Source: Synechococcus sp. PCC 7336
GTDB taxonomy: Bacteria > Cyanobacteriota > Cyanobacteriia > Thermostichales > PCC-7336
Direction: 5' to 3'
Assembly: GCF_000332275.1 (NCBI RefSeq)
Contig: NZ_CM001776.1
Coordinates: forward strand, 4,028,008-4,092,007
DNA: 64,000 nucleotides
Made by a program: the position numbers and the translations under genes. This document shows positions 1-9,362 of the stretch, one piece after another. The notes under the pieces were generated by a model that worked only from the letters and a program-made list of their open reading frames with translations, had not been told where the DNA came from and did not search any database. Position 1 is the stretch's first letter. Each line of letters begins with the position of its first letter.

Positions 1-242
1 GGTTCCATAACAGGACTAGGTCGAACAAAATCACTAACCGATCGTCCGTAAGTACGAGCTAGTTGAATTAACTCATTTGGCTTGAGACGACGTTCTCCTT
101 TCTCAATGGCAACAATAGTAGTACGGGAAGCATGAATTACCTTAGCTACATCGGCCTGAGTCATACCGCACTTTTTACGTGCCTGCTGCAGAAGTTCTCC
201 TAGCTTGCGTAGATCGATATTGTCCAGAATGTTAGTGGCCAC
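1..242 (-). CDS. XRE-family HTH regulator, C-terminus beyond window edge
   Basis: This gene runs off the left edge, so only its first 80 codons are visible. The start is a GTG at 240-242, preceded by an AGAGGAAAG ribosome binding site. Residues about 10-65 form a Cro/C1-type helix-turn-helix: a leucine-rich first helix, then GMTQADVAKV and SRTTIVAIEKGERR, followed by a P-x-E-L-I-Q-LA segment. The last visible residues (SVSDFVRPSP) resemble the linker that joins HTH domains to ImmA/IrrE-type metallopeptidase domains, so the full protein may be an HTH-peptidase regulator. That second domain is inference, because it lies outside the window. A small ORF lies just upstream, probably in the same transcript. 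Confidence 0.85.
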   Translation of the reverse strand, partial: MATNILDNIDLRKLGELLQQARKKCGMTQADVAKVIHASRTTIVAIEKGERRLKPNELIQLARTYGRSVSDFVRPSPVME

Positions 243-285
243 AGTCTTTCCTCTTTAAGCTTACCGAACAGCGACCAAGCAATCA

Positions 286-423
286 TTAGATGTTTGCTGA
301 TGCCTGATGTGCCCTAAGAGATCTACCGAGATTTGAGATTCTACAGTTCCCCACTCTGCAAGGTAGGTTTGATAAAGGAGAATTATTTTTTTCGCATATT
401 ATGGCAGCTTCTGGATCTGACAT
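286..423 (-). CDS. small ORF upstream of XRE gene, possible frameshift
   Basis: A 45-codon ORF begins with ATG at 421-423 after a good AGGAG ribosome binding site. It crosses a run of seven A residues (plus-strand T run near 388-394). Removing one A changes the frame to a 53-residue reading that ends at the TAA at 261-263, only 18 bases before the XRE start, and its composition looks more protein-like (for example LLYQTYLAEWGTVESQ). The gene may therefore be frameshifted, use slippage, or be a pseudogene. Product unknown. Its position just upstream of a regulator suggests co-transcription. Confidence 0.4.
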   Translation of the reverse strand: MSDPEAAIICEKNNSPLSNLPCRVGNCRISNLGRSLRAHQASANI

Positions 424-747
424 TGTCAACTCCTAAGAGTCGTTTATTTCGTAAAAGTCAGGCCGAGGCATGGATAGAAGGTTAGATGAGCTGTGAGAGG
501 ATGCCGAGATGTGGGCTCTGTTGGTGGCCCATTGTTACAGCAGCAGCGATCGCAGTTGGGACTGTCGGGTTACCTGGCAGGCGTTGGAAGCTGACGGAGT
601 AGGATTTGTGAGAAACTTTAGTCACTCCTATCAAATATCAAATCCTGCCAAAGACTTCAACTTCGCCCTTACCCACGACAAAAAAGGCATCCAGAGGAGC
701 TGGATACCTCAAGCAAACCTAACAGGAATCTAAGAGTCAAACCTACT

Positions 748-897
748 TTATCGGCGAGGCATACGATCGCGGACCGGAACGGGGATTGGCTCGGGCTGGG
801 GCTGAACACTACCCCCTTCGAGCGCCTCGGCGACCCGATCGACTATCCGATCCACCCATTCGCGCAGCTTTTCTAGGATGCGATCGACTAACTCCAT
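748..897 (-). CDS. small amphipathic hypothetical protein
   Basis: This 49-residue protein starts at ATG 895-897, seven bases after a GAGGAA ribosome binding site; the reading frame stays open to 978 but that start lacks a clear site. The first 28 residues form a strongly amphipathic helix (EKLREWVDRIVDRVAEAL), followed by a Pro/Glu-rich tail ending VPVRDRMPRR. I recall similar short cyanobacterial proteins with this helix plus basic tail, but I cannot name a family or a function. A membrane-associated or oligomerising peptide is possible. Confidence 0.5.
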   Translation of the reverse strand: MELVDRILEKLREWVDRIVDRVAEALEGGSVQPQPEPIPVPVRDRMPRR

Positions 898-1065
898 ACT
901 GCGTTCCTCGCGCTCAGTAAAATTCGTTAGATGTCTCACTATAACAGACTTTCCCGGAAGGAAGTCAAGGTTTGTCACTCACTCGTGGCGGCTGAGATCG
1001 CGTTCGATTCCGAACAGAGAGGCGGATCGAGGAACATTCAGCCGCGCAGGAGTGGCGATCGCGGG

Positions 1066-2139
1066 CTAGTTAGTCGGCACCTCAATCGTGACGTTTGCCA
1101 ACTCGATATCGTCATAATCCACCGTTGGCATAGCGGTGCGGCGGCGGGAAGACGTGTTGATGCGGAAGTTTCCACCGAAAATAGGCCAAGCGATCGCGTT
1201 GCCCCCTCGCGACACGAGGTGAGTGGTGCGGCCCGTCCGCAACACCACTGTATTGAGCCCCTCCCGCAGCCCACTCAGGGGCAGCGGAATTGCAATATTG
1301 TCAGCCCCCAAATCGATGCGGCGAATCAGGTTGCCATTTAATTCCACTTCCAGCGGTGTCATGTCGGCAGAGGGAATTCGAGATTGACCGGCGCGATAAG
1401 CGGCGGCGGTATCCAATCCGATCAGCGAACCGATTTTGAGGGTGGGGGATTGGTTGGGAATGCGATCGAGGCGGAAGGTCCGGGCCATCTCGCGACCCTG
1501 CGTGCGCAACTGAAACTGACCGGCGGCGGCCGATTGCTGAGAATAGGCATCGTCTCCCAAATGCACCACGCTACTTTCTAAAACTAATGTGGTGTCCGTA
1601 TCGAGCTTCTCTAGCTCCACCCGCAGCGTGCCACCTTCACCGGAGGTGGTTTGCGAAAAGGGGGCATAATCTTCCAGTTGAGCCGTCAAAATTTCGTTGG
1701 AGGGGACGTTATCGGGCAGTCGAAATCGCCCTTGGCTATCGGTACGCACCGCAACCCCGGCCCCTGGAATGTCCACCGCCACATCCGCCAGCGGTTGGCC
1801 GGTGGAGCGATCGATCACTTGTCCCGAAAAGGCTGAATCGAGCTGCACTTCCGAATTAATGCGGGCCGATTCAACCCGGATGCTTTGCTCCAACTGCGTG
1901 TAATCTGAACGATCGATATTGCCATCTCGATTCACATCCGCAGCGACAATCTGTTCGTCCGCAAAGCTGTTTTCGCCGGCCAGATAGTCCGACAGCAAGC
2001 TCAAATCTGCGGCAGTCACCTGACCGTTACCGTCAATGTCTCCCGATAAAAACCCCTGAGCCCGAGCGATCGCCGGAATCGACAGCGCGATCGCAGCTAG
2101 GGGCAGAAAACCAACTCTTACCAGTAGCAACCTATCCAT
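1066..2139 (-). CDS. secreted dockerin-like protein with carboxypeptidase-regulatory-like domain
   Basis: The ATG at 2137-2139 gives 357 residues starting with a typical signal peptide (MDRLLLVRVGFLPLAAIALS, cleavage near ARAQG). A longer open frame to 2187 has no signal-peptide logic. Residues about 30-85 hold two dockerin-type calcium loops, GDIDGNGQVTAADLSLL and DVNRDGNIDRSDYTQL. Residues about 100-165 resemble a carboxypeptidase regulatory-like beta-sandwich (FSGQVIDRSTGQPLADV). The remaining 190 residues are beta-rich and not assigned. No cohesin or cellulosome genes are nearby, so an extracellular calcium-stabilised structural role is more likely than a cellulosomal one. Confidence 0.75.
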   Translation of the reverse strand: MDRLLLVRVGFLPLAAIALSIPAIARAQGFLSGDIDGNGQVTAADLSLLSDYLAGENSFADEQIVAADVNRDGNIDRSDYTQLEQSIRVESARINSEVQLDSAFSGQVIDRSTGQPLADVAVDIPGAGVAVRTDSQGRFRLPDNVPSNEILTAQLEDYAPFSQTTSGEGGTLRVELEKLDTDTTLVLESSVVHLGDDAYSQQSAAAGQFQLRTQGREMARTFRLDRIPNQSPTLKIGSLIGLDTAAAYRAGQSRIPSADMTPLEVELNGNLIRRIDLGADNIAIPLPLSGLREGLNTVVLRTGRTTHLVSRGGNAIAWPIFGGNFRINTSSRRRTAMPTVDYDDIELANVTIEVPTN

Positions 2140-2264
2140 TGAACTATTTCTCAAGCGCGCGCCTGCTTCCGTTGTAGCAGATGTCACCGCTTCCGTCGGT
2201 TACCCATTCGCGCAATGTTCGGTTTTGGCAACCCGCAAGCCCGGCCGCCAGCCGCCGAAACCCC

Positions 2265-3542
2265 TTAAATCGTCTTGCATCCCATAAACGAGTGCAAGAC
2301 TTCAGGCACCTGAATACTGCCATCCGGCTGTTGATAATTCTCCAAAATTGCTGCCATCGCCCGACCGATCGCTACCCCCGAGCCATTCAGCGTATGTACA
2401 AACCGAGTTCCCTTTTGTCCCGGCTGCTTAAAGCGCAAATTTGCCCGCCTCGCCTGAAAATCTCCACAATTCGAGCAACTGGAAATCTCGCGATAGGTAT
2501 GCTGCGATGGCAACCAGACCTCTAGGTCGTAGCAACGGCTAGCCGAAAATCCCAAATCGCCCGTACATAACTCAATGACGCGATAGGGCAACTGTAATTG
2601 TTGCAAAACATCCTCTGCATCCGCCACCAACTCTTGGTGCTCTTGCTCGGAGGTATCGGGATGGGCGATCTTCACCATCTCCACTTTATTAAATTGATGC
2701 AACCGAATGAGACCCTTCACATCGCGCCCGTAGCTGCCCGCCTCGCGCCGAAAACAGGGGGTGAATGCCGCCAGCTTGAGGGGGAGCTGCTCGCTCGATA
2801 AAATTTCATTCCGATATAGATTGGTCAGGGGCACTTCCGATGTGGGAATTAACCAGAGGTCGTCATCCTGACATTTGAAACTGTCATCGGCAAACTTAGG
2901 TAATTGCCCAGTCCCCTGTAACGCCGCACTATTGACTAATAACGGCGGTATCACTTCCAGATAGCCAGATTGAATGTGGCGATCGAGCATGAAATTAATC
3001 AGGGCTCGCTCTAAGGCTGCCCCTTTCCCCACGAGCGCAACGAAGCGACTTTGGGCAATTTTGACTGCCCGAGCAATATCCAGGAGATCCAGCTTTTCGG
3101 CAATCTCGTCGTGGGGCAAAACTTCGTGTTGGGGTTTGAACTCGTCCCCCCACCTGCGCACCTCGACATTCTCGCTTTCGTCCTGGCCCACCGGCACGAT
3201 CTCCTGCGGAGGGTTGGGAATTTTCAGCAATAGCTCCTCGAGCTGCTCGGCAATCTCTCGTTCTCGAGCTTTTAATGCTTCAACTCTGTTTTTGAGATCG
3301 ACCCCCTTTTGACGTAAGGCAGCTATCTCTTCTCCGTTGGGGTCAGTTCCCCCTGTCATCGCCGCCCCTACCTGCTTGCCAACGCTGTTACTTTCCGCCT
3401 GCAGATCGGTTCGTGTCTTCGACAACTGCCGCTGCTGCCGATCCAAATCGAGAACAATATCCAGATCGATATTTTCCTGACGATTGTGCAGCGCTTGACG
3501 AAGGGCATCGGGGCGATCGCGCAGCAGTTTCAGATCGAGCAC
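2265..3542 (-). CDS. serS: seryl-tRNA synthetase
   Basis: Class II aminoacyl-tRNA synthetase that charges tRNA-Ser. I place the start at GTG 3540-3542, giving 425 residues beginning [18 protein letters not shown], which matches the usual SerRS beginning; an in-frame extension of 18 residues to 3596 is unlikely. Residues about 1-110 are the long antiparallel coiled coil that grips tRNA-Ser. The catalytic part shows motif 2 ([21 protein letters not shown]) and motif 3 near the C-terminus ([19 protein letters not shown]). It is encoded convergently to nothing close and sits divergently from rpsB, with about 230 bases between the starts. Confidence 0.97.
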   Translation of the reverse strand: MLDLKLLRDRPDALRQALHNRQENIDLDIVLDLDRQQRQLSKTRTDLQAESNSVGKQVGAAMTGGTDPNGEEIAALRQKGVDLKNRVEALKAREREIAEQLEELLLKIPNPPQEIVPVGQDESENVEVRRWGDEFKPQHEVLPHDEIAEKLDLLDIARAVKIAQSRFVALVGKGAALERALINFMLDRHIQSGYLEVIPPLLVNSAALQGTGQLPKFADDSFKCQDDDLWLIPTSEVPLTNLYRNEILSSEQLPLKLAAFTPCFRREAGSYGRDVKGLIRLHQFNKVEMVKIAHPDTSEQEHQELVADAEDVLQQLQLPYRVIELCTGDLGFSASRCYDLEVWLPSQHTYREISSCSNCGDFQARRANLRFKQPGQKGTRFVHTLNGSGVAIGRAMAAILENYQQPDGSIQVPEVLHSFMGCKTI

Positions 3543-3775
3543 AGTTGGTTTCCAAAATCCTCGATCGAGTCTAACGGGTTGGCGAAGGGAGAGCAATTGC
3601 CAGAAACTGGAGGGCTAATGATTTTGGCAACGTGCTAGCTTAATAAAGCTGTTTAATTCAATCCGCACGCTCGACCCCTCGGGTGTCTCGATCCCCAGTC
3701 TGATGCAACCATTCAGACCGCTGGCGATCGGATGCAGTCGGGCGGAGGTTAAACCCGAAGGAGAACCAAAAATCT

Positions 3776-4801
3776 ATGGCTGTTGTCTCACTTGCCGATC
3801 TGCTAGAGGCGGGTGTCCACTTTGGGCACCAAACCCGCCGCTGGAACCCCAAAATGCGTCCGTATATCTTTACAGAACGCAACGGTATTCACATTATCGA
3901 CCTGGTGCAAACTGCCGGGTATATGGAAGAAGCCTATCAATACGTCCGTACTGCTGCCGAACAGGGCAAGCGGTTCTTGTTTGTGGGCACCAAACGTCAG
4001 GCGGCTGCCATCGTCGCTCAAGAAGCCCTTCGCTGTGGCAGCTACTATATCAACCAGCGCTGGCTGGGGGGAATGCTGACCAACTGGAACACGATTAAGA
4101 CCCGGACCGATCGCCTCAAAGAGCTGGAAGAAATGCAGTCCTCCGGCATCATGGATCGCCTGCCCAAGAAAGAAGGCTCTATGCGCCGTCGCGAGATGGA
4201 AAAGCTGCAAAAGTATTTGGGTGGCATCAAGACCATGCGCCGCATCCCCGATGTGGTGATTACGATCGACCAGCGCCGCGAAATGAATGCCGTGCAGGAA
4301 TGTCGCAAGCTAGATATCCCGATTGTGTCGCTACTGGATTCCAACTGCGATCCCGACTATGCCGATGTGTTCGTTCCTGCCAACGACGATGCCATTCGCT
4401 CCATCAAATTGATCGTGGGCAAGTTGGCTGACGCCATTTATGAGGGTCGTCACGGCCAATTGGAGACAATGGAGGAATTTGAGTATGAAGGGGCGATGGA
4501 CGTTGAGGACTTCGAAGACGATGCAGAGGTTCCTCCTGTCGAGGCTGCTGAGGCGGAGGCAGTCGCCGAGGAAATGGTAGAAGCTGCCGCTGAAAGCGAG
4601 GCTGCCGGGGACAGTGAAGTTGCTGCTGCCGAGGACAGTGAAGTTGCTGCTGCCGAGGACAGTGAAGTTGCTGCTGCCGAGGGCAGTGAAGTTGCTGCTG
4701 CCGAGGACAGTGAAGTTGCTGCTGCCGAGGACAGTGAAGTTGCTGCTGCCGAGGACAGTGAAGTTGCTGCTGAGGATAGCAAAGTCGCTGCTGCCGAGTA
4801 G
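3776..4801 (+). CDS. rpsB: 30S ribosomal protein S2 with repetitive acidic C-terminal extension
   Basis: Residues 1-230 are a standard S2 protein ([26 protein letters not shown], then [19 protein letters not shown] and [18 protein letters not shown]), a small-subunit protein. The ATG at 3776 follows AAGGAG. After the core the protein continues for about 100 residues of acidic Glu/Asp/Ala sequence, ending in eight near-identical EDSEVAAA-type units. Bacterial S2 proteins usually end near residue 240-260, so this 341-residue form is unusually long. The repeats are near-perfect at DNA level, so copy number probably varies. tsf follows 200 bases downstream, the common rpsB-tsf order. Confidence 0.96.
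   Translation: MAVVSLADLLEAGVHFGHQTRRWNPKMRPYIFTERNGIHIIDLVQTAGYMEEAYQYVRTAAEQGKRFLFVGTKRQAAAIVAQEALRCGSYYINQRWLGGMLTNWNTIKTRTDRLKELEEMQSSGIMDRLPKKEGSMRRREMEKLQKYLGGIKTMRRIPDVVITIDQRREMNAVQECRKLDIPIVSLLDSNCDPDYADVFVPANDDAIRSIKLIVGKLADAIYEGRHGQLETMEEFEYEGAMDVEDFEDDAEVPPVEAAEAEAVAEEMVEAAAESEAAGDSEVAAAEDSEVAAAEDSEVAAAEGSEVAAAEDSEVAAAEDSEVAAAEDSEVAAEDSKVAAAE
4610..4798 (+). repeat. 24-bp tandem repeat, eight copies, inside rpsB
   Basis: The unit GACAGTGAAGTTGCTGCTGC plus CGAG occupies 4610-4633 and repeats at 24-base spacing. Copies 1-3 and 5-6 are identical, copy 4 has one base change (GAC to GGC), copy 7 lacks three bases, and copy 8 carries several changes. All copies keep the reading frame, coding DSEVAAAE-like units. 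The stop codon follows the last copy immediately. Confidence 0.97.
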
Positions 4802-5003
4802 ATTGTCGCGCTGAGCCAAGTTCTGACTGAGTTCAGTTCGGACCTGAGGCGATCGCCGCAATAGCGCCCCAAAAGTACAGATGTATCTGCAGGCACTGGC
4901 GATCGCCTGCGACAATCCGATGTCGAGATACGTCTGAATTACCCGATAATCGGGTTGGTTTGGGTTGTGCGAGCAACATTGAGACGGAGAAAAAGGAACT
5001 GAC

Positions 5004-5663
5004 ATGGCTAAGGTAGACGCTAAGACCGTCAAGGAGCTGCGCGAAAAAACAGGCGCAGGCATGATGGATTGCAAAAAGGCTCTGGTGGAGTCTGAGGGTA
5101 ACCTTGAAGAAGCAATGGCTTGGTTGCGCCAGAAGGGCTTGGCCAGTGCCGGCAAGAAAGCGGGTCGTGTCGCCAGCGAAGGTTTAGTGGAAAGCTACAT
5201 CCACACTGGCGGTCGCATTGGTATTTTGGTCGAGGTGAATTGCGAAACGGATTTCGTGGCCCGCCGCGAAGAGTTCAAGGCGTTAGCCCGCAATATTGCC
5301 ATGCAGGTTGCTGCTTGCCCTAATGTCGAGGTTGTCAGCACCGAGGACATCGACCCCGAGACAATCGCCAAAGAGAAGGCGATCGAGATGGGTCGCGAAG
5401 ACTTAGCGAATAAGCCCGAAAAGATTAAGGAAAAAATCGTTCAAGGCCGCATCGACAAGCGCCTGAAGGAACTGTCCCTGCTGGATCAGCCCTATATCAA
5501 GGATCAGTCCATCACGGTTGAAGAGTTGGTCAAGCAATCCATTGCTCTATTGGGAGAAAACATCAAGATACGCCGCTTCACCCGCTTTGTATTGGGGGCA
5601 GGCATCGAAAAAAAGGAGTCTGACTTTGCTGCTGAGGTGGCAGAAGCTACCGGTCAAAAGTAG
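5004..5663 (+). CDS. tsf: translation elongation factor Ts
   Basis: Nucleotide exchange factor for EF-Tu. The 219-residue protein starts at ATG 5004 after AAGGAAC and shows the signature order of EF-Ts: an N-terminal UBA-like domain ([20 protein letters not shown]) and the conserved [18 protein letters not shown] stretch. The C-terminal region ([19 protein letters not shown]) belongs to the dimerisation part. The length suits the short cyanobacterial EF-Ts. It lies 202 bases after rpsB. The gap holds a small perfect inverted repeat (ACCCGATAATCGGGT at 4941-4955) that could be regulatory, which is inference. Confidence 0.97.
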   Translation: MAKVDAKTVKELREKTGAGMMDCKKALVESEGNLEEAMAWLRQKGLASAGKKAGRVASEGLVESYIHTGGRIGILVEVNCETDFVARREEFKALARNIAMQVAACPNVEVVSTEDIDPETIAKEKAIEMGREDLANKPEKIKEKIVQGRIDKRLKELSLLDQPYIKDQSITVEELVKQSIALLGENIKIRRFTRFVLGAGIEKKESDFAAEVAEATGQK

Positions 5664-5696
5664 AGATCGTTCAGGTTGTCAAGATCTTTCTGGCCC

Positions 5697-5812
5697 CCAT
5701 CCCTAGCCCCTTCCCCCAGGTTTGGGGGAAGGGGAACTTGATGAAATATAGAGGTTCCCGGCCGTTGCTTCCCTCACCCAAAATTTGGAGAGGGGTTGGG
5801 GGTGAGAGCTGT
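5697..5812. repeat. REP-like GC-rich interspersed repeat
   Basis: Downstream of tsf is a palindromic region made of CCCCTTCCCCCAGG...GGGGGAAGGGG and a CCCTCACCC...GGGTTGGGGGTGAG pair. It resembles, less exactly, the CCCTCACCCCCGGCCCC family seen at 14.3, 28.8, 33.0, 43.2, 45.2 and 48.2 kb. It could fold in RNA and act as a 3' end for tsf. Confidence 0.7.
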
Positions 5813-5854
5813 TATGCGTCGCCGAATTCAAGCTTGCAATGACACCCCTCGATC

Positions 5855-6397
5855 TCAGACTTCTTGCATCACTGCCGAGGCGAGAGTGCTGCAGTGCCCG
5901 AGTGGTTGCTCGGTCCACCGCAACTTTTTTGCCATTGTCACAACGGGAATCTCAATGCTATCGAAACCGGCATAACGGGTAACGGTATGGTTCAAAACCT
6001 CGAACCCACAAGCCCGATAAAAAGACTCGGCATTGAGTGAAGAATTCACTTTAAGCTGCCAGATACGCCGCTCTGACGCACGAACTTCCATTGCCTTCAG
6101 CAAGGCTCGACCAATTCCTTGACGGGCGTAACGAGGATCGACATACATGGCCTGAAGGGTGCGCCCCCACAGTGAGGTATATCCCACCACCTGCCGCTCG
6201 ATCGCGGCCACCAAGACAAAATGAGCTCGATATTGGCGAGGATTATTTGTCTTTGACAGCACCTGCAATTGTTGAGGCGTATAGACGCCACGGCACAAGT
6301 GCAGCAAAGCCATTTCAAACACGGCTTCGAGCTGCTGGTTCTCTCCCCATCGCAGGCGGCGAATTGCGAGGCGATCGCGTATTGCTAATTCAGACAT
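5855..6397 (-). CDS. GNAT-family N-acetyltransferase
   Basis: The ATG at 6395-6397 has an excellent GGAGGT site, so the eight extra N-terminal residues possible upstream are rejected. The 180-residue protein carries the GNAT acetyl-CoA motif A (YARQGIGRALLKAMEVRA) after a beta strand (LQAMYVDPRY) and a motif B region (NAESFYRACGFEVLNHTVTRY), so it should transfer an acetyl group from acetyl-CoA to an amine. The substrate cannot be read from sequence. It stands alone between tsf and the methyltransferase, both with intergenic repeats or gaps. Confidence 0.85.
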   Translation of the reverse strand: MSELAIRDRLAIRRLRWGENQQLEAVFEMALLHLCRGVYTPQQLQVLSKTNNPRQYRAHFVLVAAIERQVVGYTSLWGRTLQAMYVDPRYARQGIGRALLKAMEVRASERRIWQLKVNSSLNAESFYRACGFEVLNHTVTRYAGFDSIEIPVVTMAKKLRWTEQPLGHCSTLASAVMQEV

Positions 6398-6609
6398 TGA
6401 AACCTCCACACCCCATCTCAATAGTCTAGATGGGCGAGTTCTGCCCGCACTAGTTGTAGAACTGCTCTACAGGAGATCGGTCCTGTATGCCGCCGCCTCT
6501 ATCTTTCCCTCTACATAGCGTGACAAGCCCAATTCGATCGACTGTGCATTCTCGAATATTTGCGATCGGCGATCTGCTGAATTGCGTCGCTCTACTGATA
6601 GTGTCGGGC

Positions 6610-7200
6610 TCACTGCTTTTCCGCTCGTGGCAACCGCTGTAGCAATCGCATCCGTTCTCGCCCCATTTGCTTGGGATAGGCTTTTTGGGGCTGCCAGTCT
6701 TTCAGAAGCTGAAAGTGCGGACTAAACAGGACATCCAGTTGCTCTGGTTCGATACCGTGGGGCGGGCCATCGCCGGTTTTGTCGGGGTTGATGTAAAAGA
6801 CTGCCAATAAGCGCCCCCCCGGCTTGAGAACTGCCGCGATCGCCTCCACATATCGCGATCGCAGCACCCGATCGAGCGCACAAAAGCAGGTGTATTCCAC
6901 CACCCAATTAAACCGGTGGCTGTAGTCACTCGGCAGGGCAAATAGATCGGCTCGTTCGTAGCGCTCGTTGCCTGTGACAGGAAAGGTTTTGGCTGTGGCG
7001 ATCGCCGTTGGAGCAATGTCGATGCCCAAGACGCGACCGCCGTATTTAGCAATTTCTCGCACATCGTGTCCGACCCCACAGCCGGGCACGAGAATGTCTC
7101 CTGCGAGGGAATGTGCTTGCAGGTAATCGGCCAAGCCGGGGGAGGGTTCCCCTCGATTCCAAGGGGTATCGCCTTCTCGATACCGTTGTTCCCAATCCAC
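6610..7200 (-). CDS. SAM-dependent methyltransferase, TPMT-like
   Basis: I place the start at GTG 7198-7200 (VDWEQRYREGDTPWNRGEPSP), seven bases after AAGGAG; the frame is open further upstream but without support. The 196-residue protein has a class I methyltransferase fold: motif I (ILVPGCGVGHDVREIA), an acidic end of strand 2 (GIDIAP) and LKPGGRLLAVFY as motif VI. The WEQRY..G.TPW beginning is characteristic of the thiopurine S-methyltransferase-like family (including TehB-like and halide/thiol methyltransferases). The substrate is unknown. The gene lies downstream of fba on the same strand but is separated by a terminator. Confidence 0.85.
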   Translation of the reverse strand: MDWEQRYREGDTPWNRGEPSPGLADYLQAHSLAGDILVPGCGVGHDVREIAKYGGRVLGIDIAPTAIATAKTFPVTGNERYERADLFALPSDYSHRFNWVVEYTCFCALDRVLRSRYVEAIAAVLKPGGRLLAVFYINPDKTGDGPPHGIEPEQLDVLFSPHFQLLKDWQPQKAYPKQMGRERMRLLQRLPRAEKQ

Positions 7201-7283
7201 TATTTGCTCCTTCTGGGTCGAGCCACGCTCGGTAAGCCTAAAAGAAATCGATCGCCGTAGCGAGGCAACTCGCGATTGACACC

Positions 7284-7319
7284 AAAAACGGACAGAACCC
7301 AACAGCTCTGTCCGTTTTT
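7284..7319 (-). terminator. Rho-independent terminator after fba
   Basis: A perfect 13-base inverted repeat (AAAAACGGACAGA at 7284-7296 and its complement at 7307-7319) with a 10-base loop ends in T5 on the minus strand, 38 bases after the fba stop. The flanking A and T runs make it potentially bidirectional. Confidence 0.88.
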
Positions 7320-7356
7320 AAATTACTCCAATGTTCGGTGCAAAATAGCCCGAACG

Positions 7357-8430
7357 TTAAGCGGTGGTTGCAACCTTTGCAGCCAGTTTGCCAGAGGCAT
7401 AACCCGCAGCCATATCGGCCAGAGTCACCTGCTTGACCTTAGTGCCGTTGCCAGAGCAGCCAAACGCTTCATAACGCTCGGCACACACAGCCTTCATGCG
7501 CGCGATCGCGGGCTTCATGAAGTGACGGGGGTCGAAGTTAGACGGATCGGCATCGGCAGCCTCGCGGATGGCCGCAGTAATGGCCAGACGGTTGTCCGTG
7601 TCGATATTCACCTTGCGCACGCCGCTCTTGATGCCGCGCTGAATCTCTGCTAGAGGCACGCCGTAGGTCTCGGGGATGCTGCCGCCGTGCTCGTTGATGA
7701 TGTCAATCAGATCCTTAGGCACAGAAGAAGAGCCGTGCATGACCAAGTGGGTGTTGGGCAGACGGCGGTGGATTTCTTCAATTCGAGAGATCGCCAAGAT
7801 ATCGCCGGAAGGCTTGCGGGTGAACTTGTAAGCGCCATGGCTGGTGCCGATCGCCAAAGCTAGGGCATCCACTTGAGTTTGCTCGACAAAATCAACCGCT
7901 TCATCGGGATCGGTCAGGAGTTGGTCCTTGCTCAAGGTGCCTTCAAAGCCGTGGCCGTCTTCTTTGTCGCCCGCACCGGTTTCTAGAGAACCCAAGCAAC
8001 CTAGTTCGCCCTCGACACTAACGCCAATAGCGTGAGCCACGTCTACGACAGTCTTGGTGACGTTGACGTTGTACTCGAAGCTAGCGGGGGTTTTGGCATC
8101 GGCTTCCAAAGAGCCATCCATCATGACGCTGCTGAAGCCCTGCTGCATGGCAGAGTAGCAAGTGGCGGGGCTATTGCCGTGGTCTTGGTGCATGGCAATG
8201 GGGATGTGGGGGTAGGTTTCGATCGCCCCCAAAATCAAGTGACGCAGGAAGATATCGCCAGCGTACTTGCGCGCACCGCGAGAAGCTTGCAAAATTACAG
8301 GGCTGTTGGTTTCATCTGCAGCCTGCATGATGGAGATGATTTGCTCCATGTTATTGACGTTGTAAGCGGGAATGCCGTAGTCGTTTTCGGCAGCGTGATC
8401 CAGTAGCGTACGTAGCGATACTAAAGCCAT
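7357..8430 (-). CDS. fbaA: class II fructose-bisphosphate aldolase
   Basis: Zinc-dependent aldolase that interconverts fructose 1,6-bisphosphate (and in phototrophs sedoheptulose 1,7-bisphosphate) with triose phosphates, for glycolysis and the Calvin cycle. The 357-residue length fits. Visible features are the metal-binding segment [12 protein letters not shown], the [12 protein letters not shown] region, the active-site LVMHGSSS and [11 protein letters not shown]. The ATG at 8428-8430 is preceded by a GGAGGGAG site. A strong terminator follows. Monocistronic by its surroundings. The gene symbol follows the enzyme class; cyanobacterial literature also uses cbbA or fda. Confidence 0.95.
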   Translation of the reverse strand: MALVSLRTLLDHAAENDYGIPAYNVNNMEQIISIMQAADETNSPVILQASRGARKYAGDIFLRHLILGAIETYPHIPIAMHQDHGNSPATCYSAMQQGFSSVMMDGSLEADAKTPASFEYNVNVTKTVVDVAHAIGVSVEGELGCLGSLETGAGDKEDGHGFEGTLSKDQLLTDPDEAVDFVEQTQVDALALAIGTSHGAYKFTRKPSGDILAISRIEEIHRRLPNTHLVMHGSSSVPKDLIDIINEHGGSIPETYGVPLAEIQRGIKSGVRKVNIDTDNRLAITAAIREAADADPSNFDPRHFMKPAIARMKAVCAERYEAFGCSGNGTKVKQVTLADMAAGYASGKLAAKVATTA

Positions 8431-8589
8431 GAGTTCTCCCTCCAGGACCTCTCTTTAATGCATATTTTCAACACTTAGGCTGATTTTAAGGCATATTTAA
8501 CAGACCTGATAACTTTTGTTTCGACAAGTGTCGCTCGATGGGCTCTCCAAACTCACCGCTTGAGGCTGAAACCGGCCTGCGGTCGGGCC

Positions 8590-9222
8590 TTAGTTAAATA
8601 AGGGCGGTTTGTCGGGCTGGTGCCAAAACTCGGAGATCGCCTGCATTTGCTCGTAGGTGTTGCGGGCAGTGGACAAGTCGGGCAGATTATCGAAGGTAAA
8701 AAAATCGACGCGATCGGTTTCGGCGTTGTCGAACTCCTGCAAGCGCTCGACAATCTCGCAGCGCATGAAGATCTTATAGATGTAGAAAGCGCGAGGGAGT
8801 TGGGTGGATTTGTGGCGATCGATGATGCCCAGCAGGCGGCTGGCGGTGGCGATGTACCCCGCTTCTTCGCGAATTTCCCGCACGACGGCTTCGGCTGGAG
8901 AATCGCCTAAGTCGGCCCACCCTCCAGGCAGAGACCACTTGCCGTCTATTTTTTCTCGCACCATCAAAATATGGCCCCTGTCGTTAAAAACCACGCCGCG
9001 CACATCAACTTTGGGGGTGGCATAGCTGGTGTCCGATTCAAAAAACCCCTGTACTCGATCGAAGTCGGTGTCGGTATAGGTGGCTAAAATTTCGTGGGCG
9101 AGGGCTTCCAGCTTGCGGCAGCGTTCGATTTCGAAGGGGTTGGTGCTGTAAGCCAACGTGCCCTGAACGGTGGCTTGGATCTGGGTGGCCCATTCGTACC
9201 AGCGATGTTTGTCGGTTGGCAT
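8590..9222 (-). CDS. Nudix hydrolase with N-terminal NUDIX_N-type domain
   Basis: This 210-residue protein contains a complete Nudix box at about residues 100-122 (GGWADLGDSPAEAVVREIREE followed by AG), which coordinates magnesium for cleavage of nucleoside-diphosphate-linked compounds. Residues 1-65 (beginning HRWYEWATQIQATVQGTLAYS) match the helical N-terminal domain typical of the subgroup annotated as NUDIX_N, often ADP-ribose or UDP-sugar type hydrolases. The exact substrate cannot be read. The gene lies between fba and tag, all on the minus strand but widely spaced, so an operon is not implied. Confidence 0.9.
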   Translation of the reverse strand: MPTDKHRWYEWATQIQATVQGTLAYSTNPFEIERCRKLEALAHEILATYTDTDFDRVQGFFESDTSYATPKVDVRGVVFNDRGHILMVREKIDGKWSLPGGWADLGDSPAEAVVREIREEAGYIATASRLLGIIDRHKSTQLPRAFYIYKIFMRCEIVERLQEFDNAETDRVDFFTFDNLPDLSTARNTYEQMQAISEFWHQPDKPPLFN

Positions 9223-9362
9223 GGTGGAGGTCTCTTTGCTGGCGTAAGCAAGATAGCAAACATTGCCGAGTACTGTCGATATGGGGATATCTATCTGAGT
9301 TCCCAGACCCGATCGCAGGAATACAACTCCTATCTAACAATTTGAGGCGCAGGACAGATTCC

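Noticed and set aside
509-733. 74-codon plus-strand open frame
   Set aside because: No ribosome binding site, no recognisable domain and composition unlike neighbouring genes; treated as chance.
4610-4798. Possible CRISPR-like array
   Set aside because: Units are contiguous with no spacers and are translated in frame as part of S2.
4331-5155. Long minus-strand frames opposite the rpsB tail
   Set aside because: They exist because the tandem repeat is open on both strands; low-complexity Ser/Ala/Leu text with no family.
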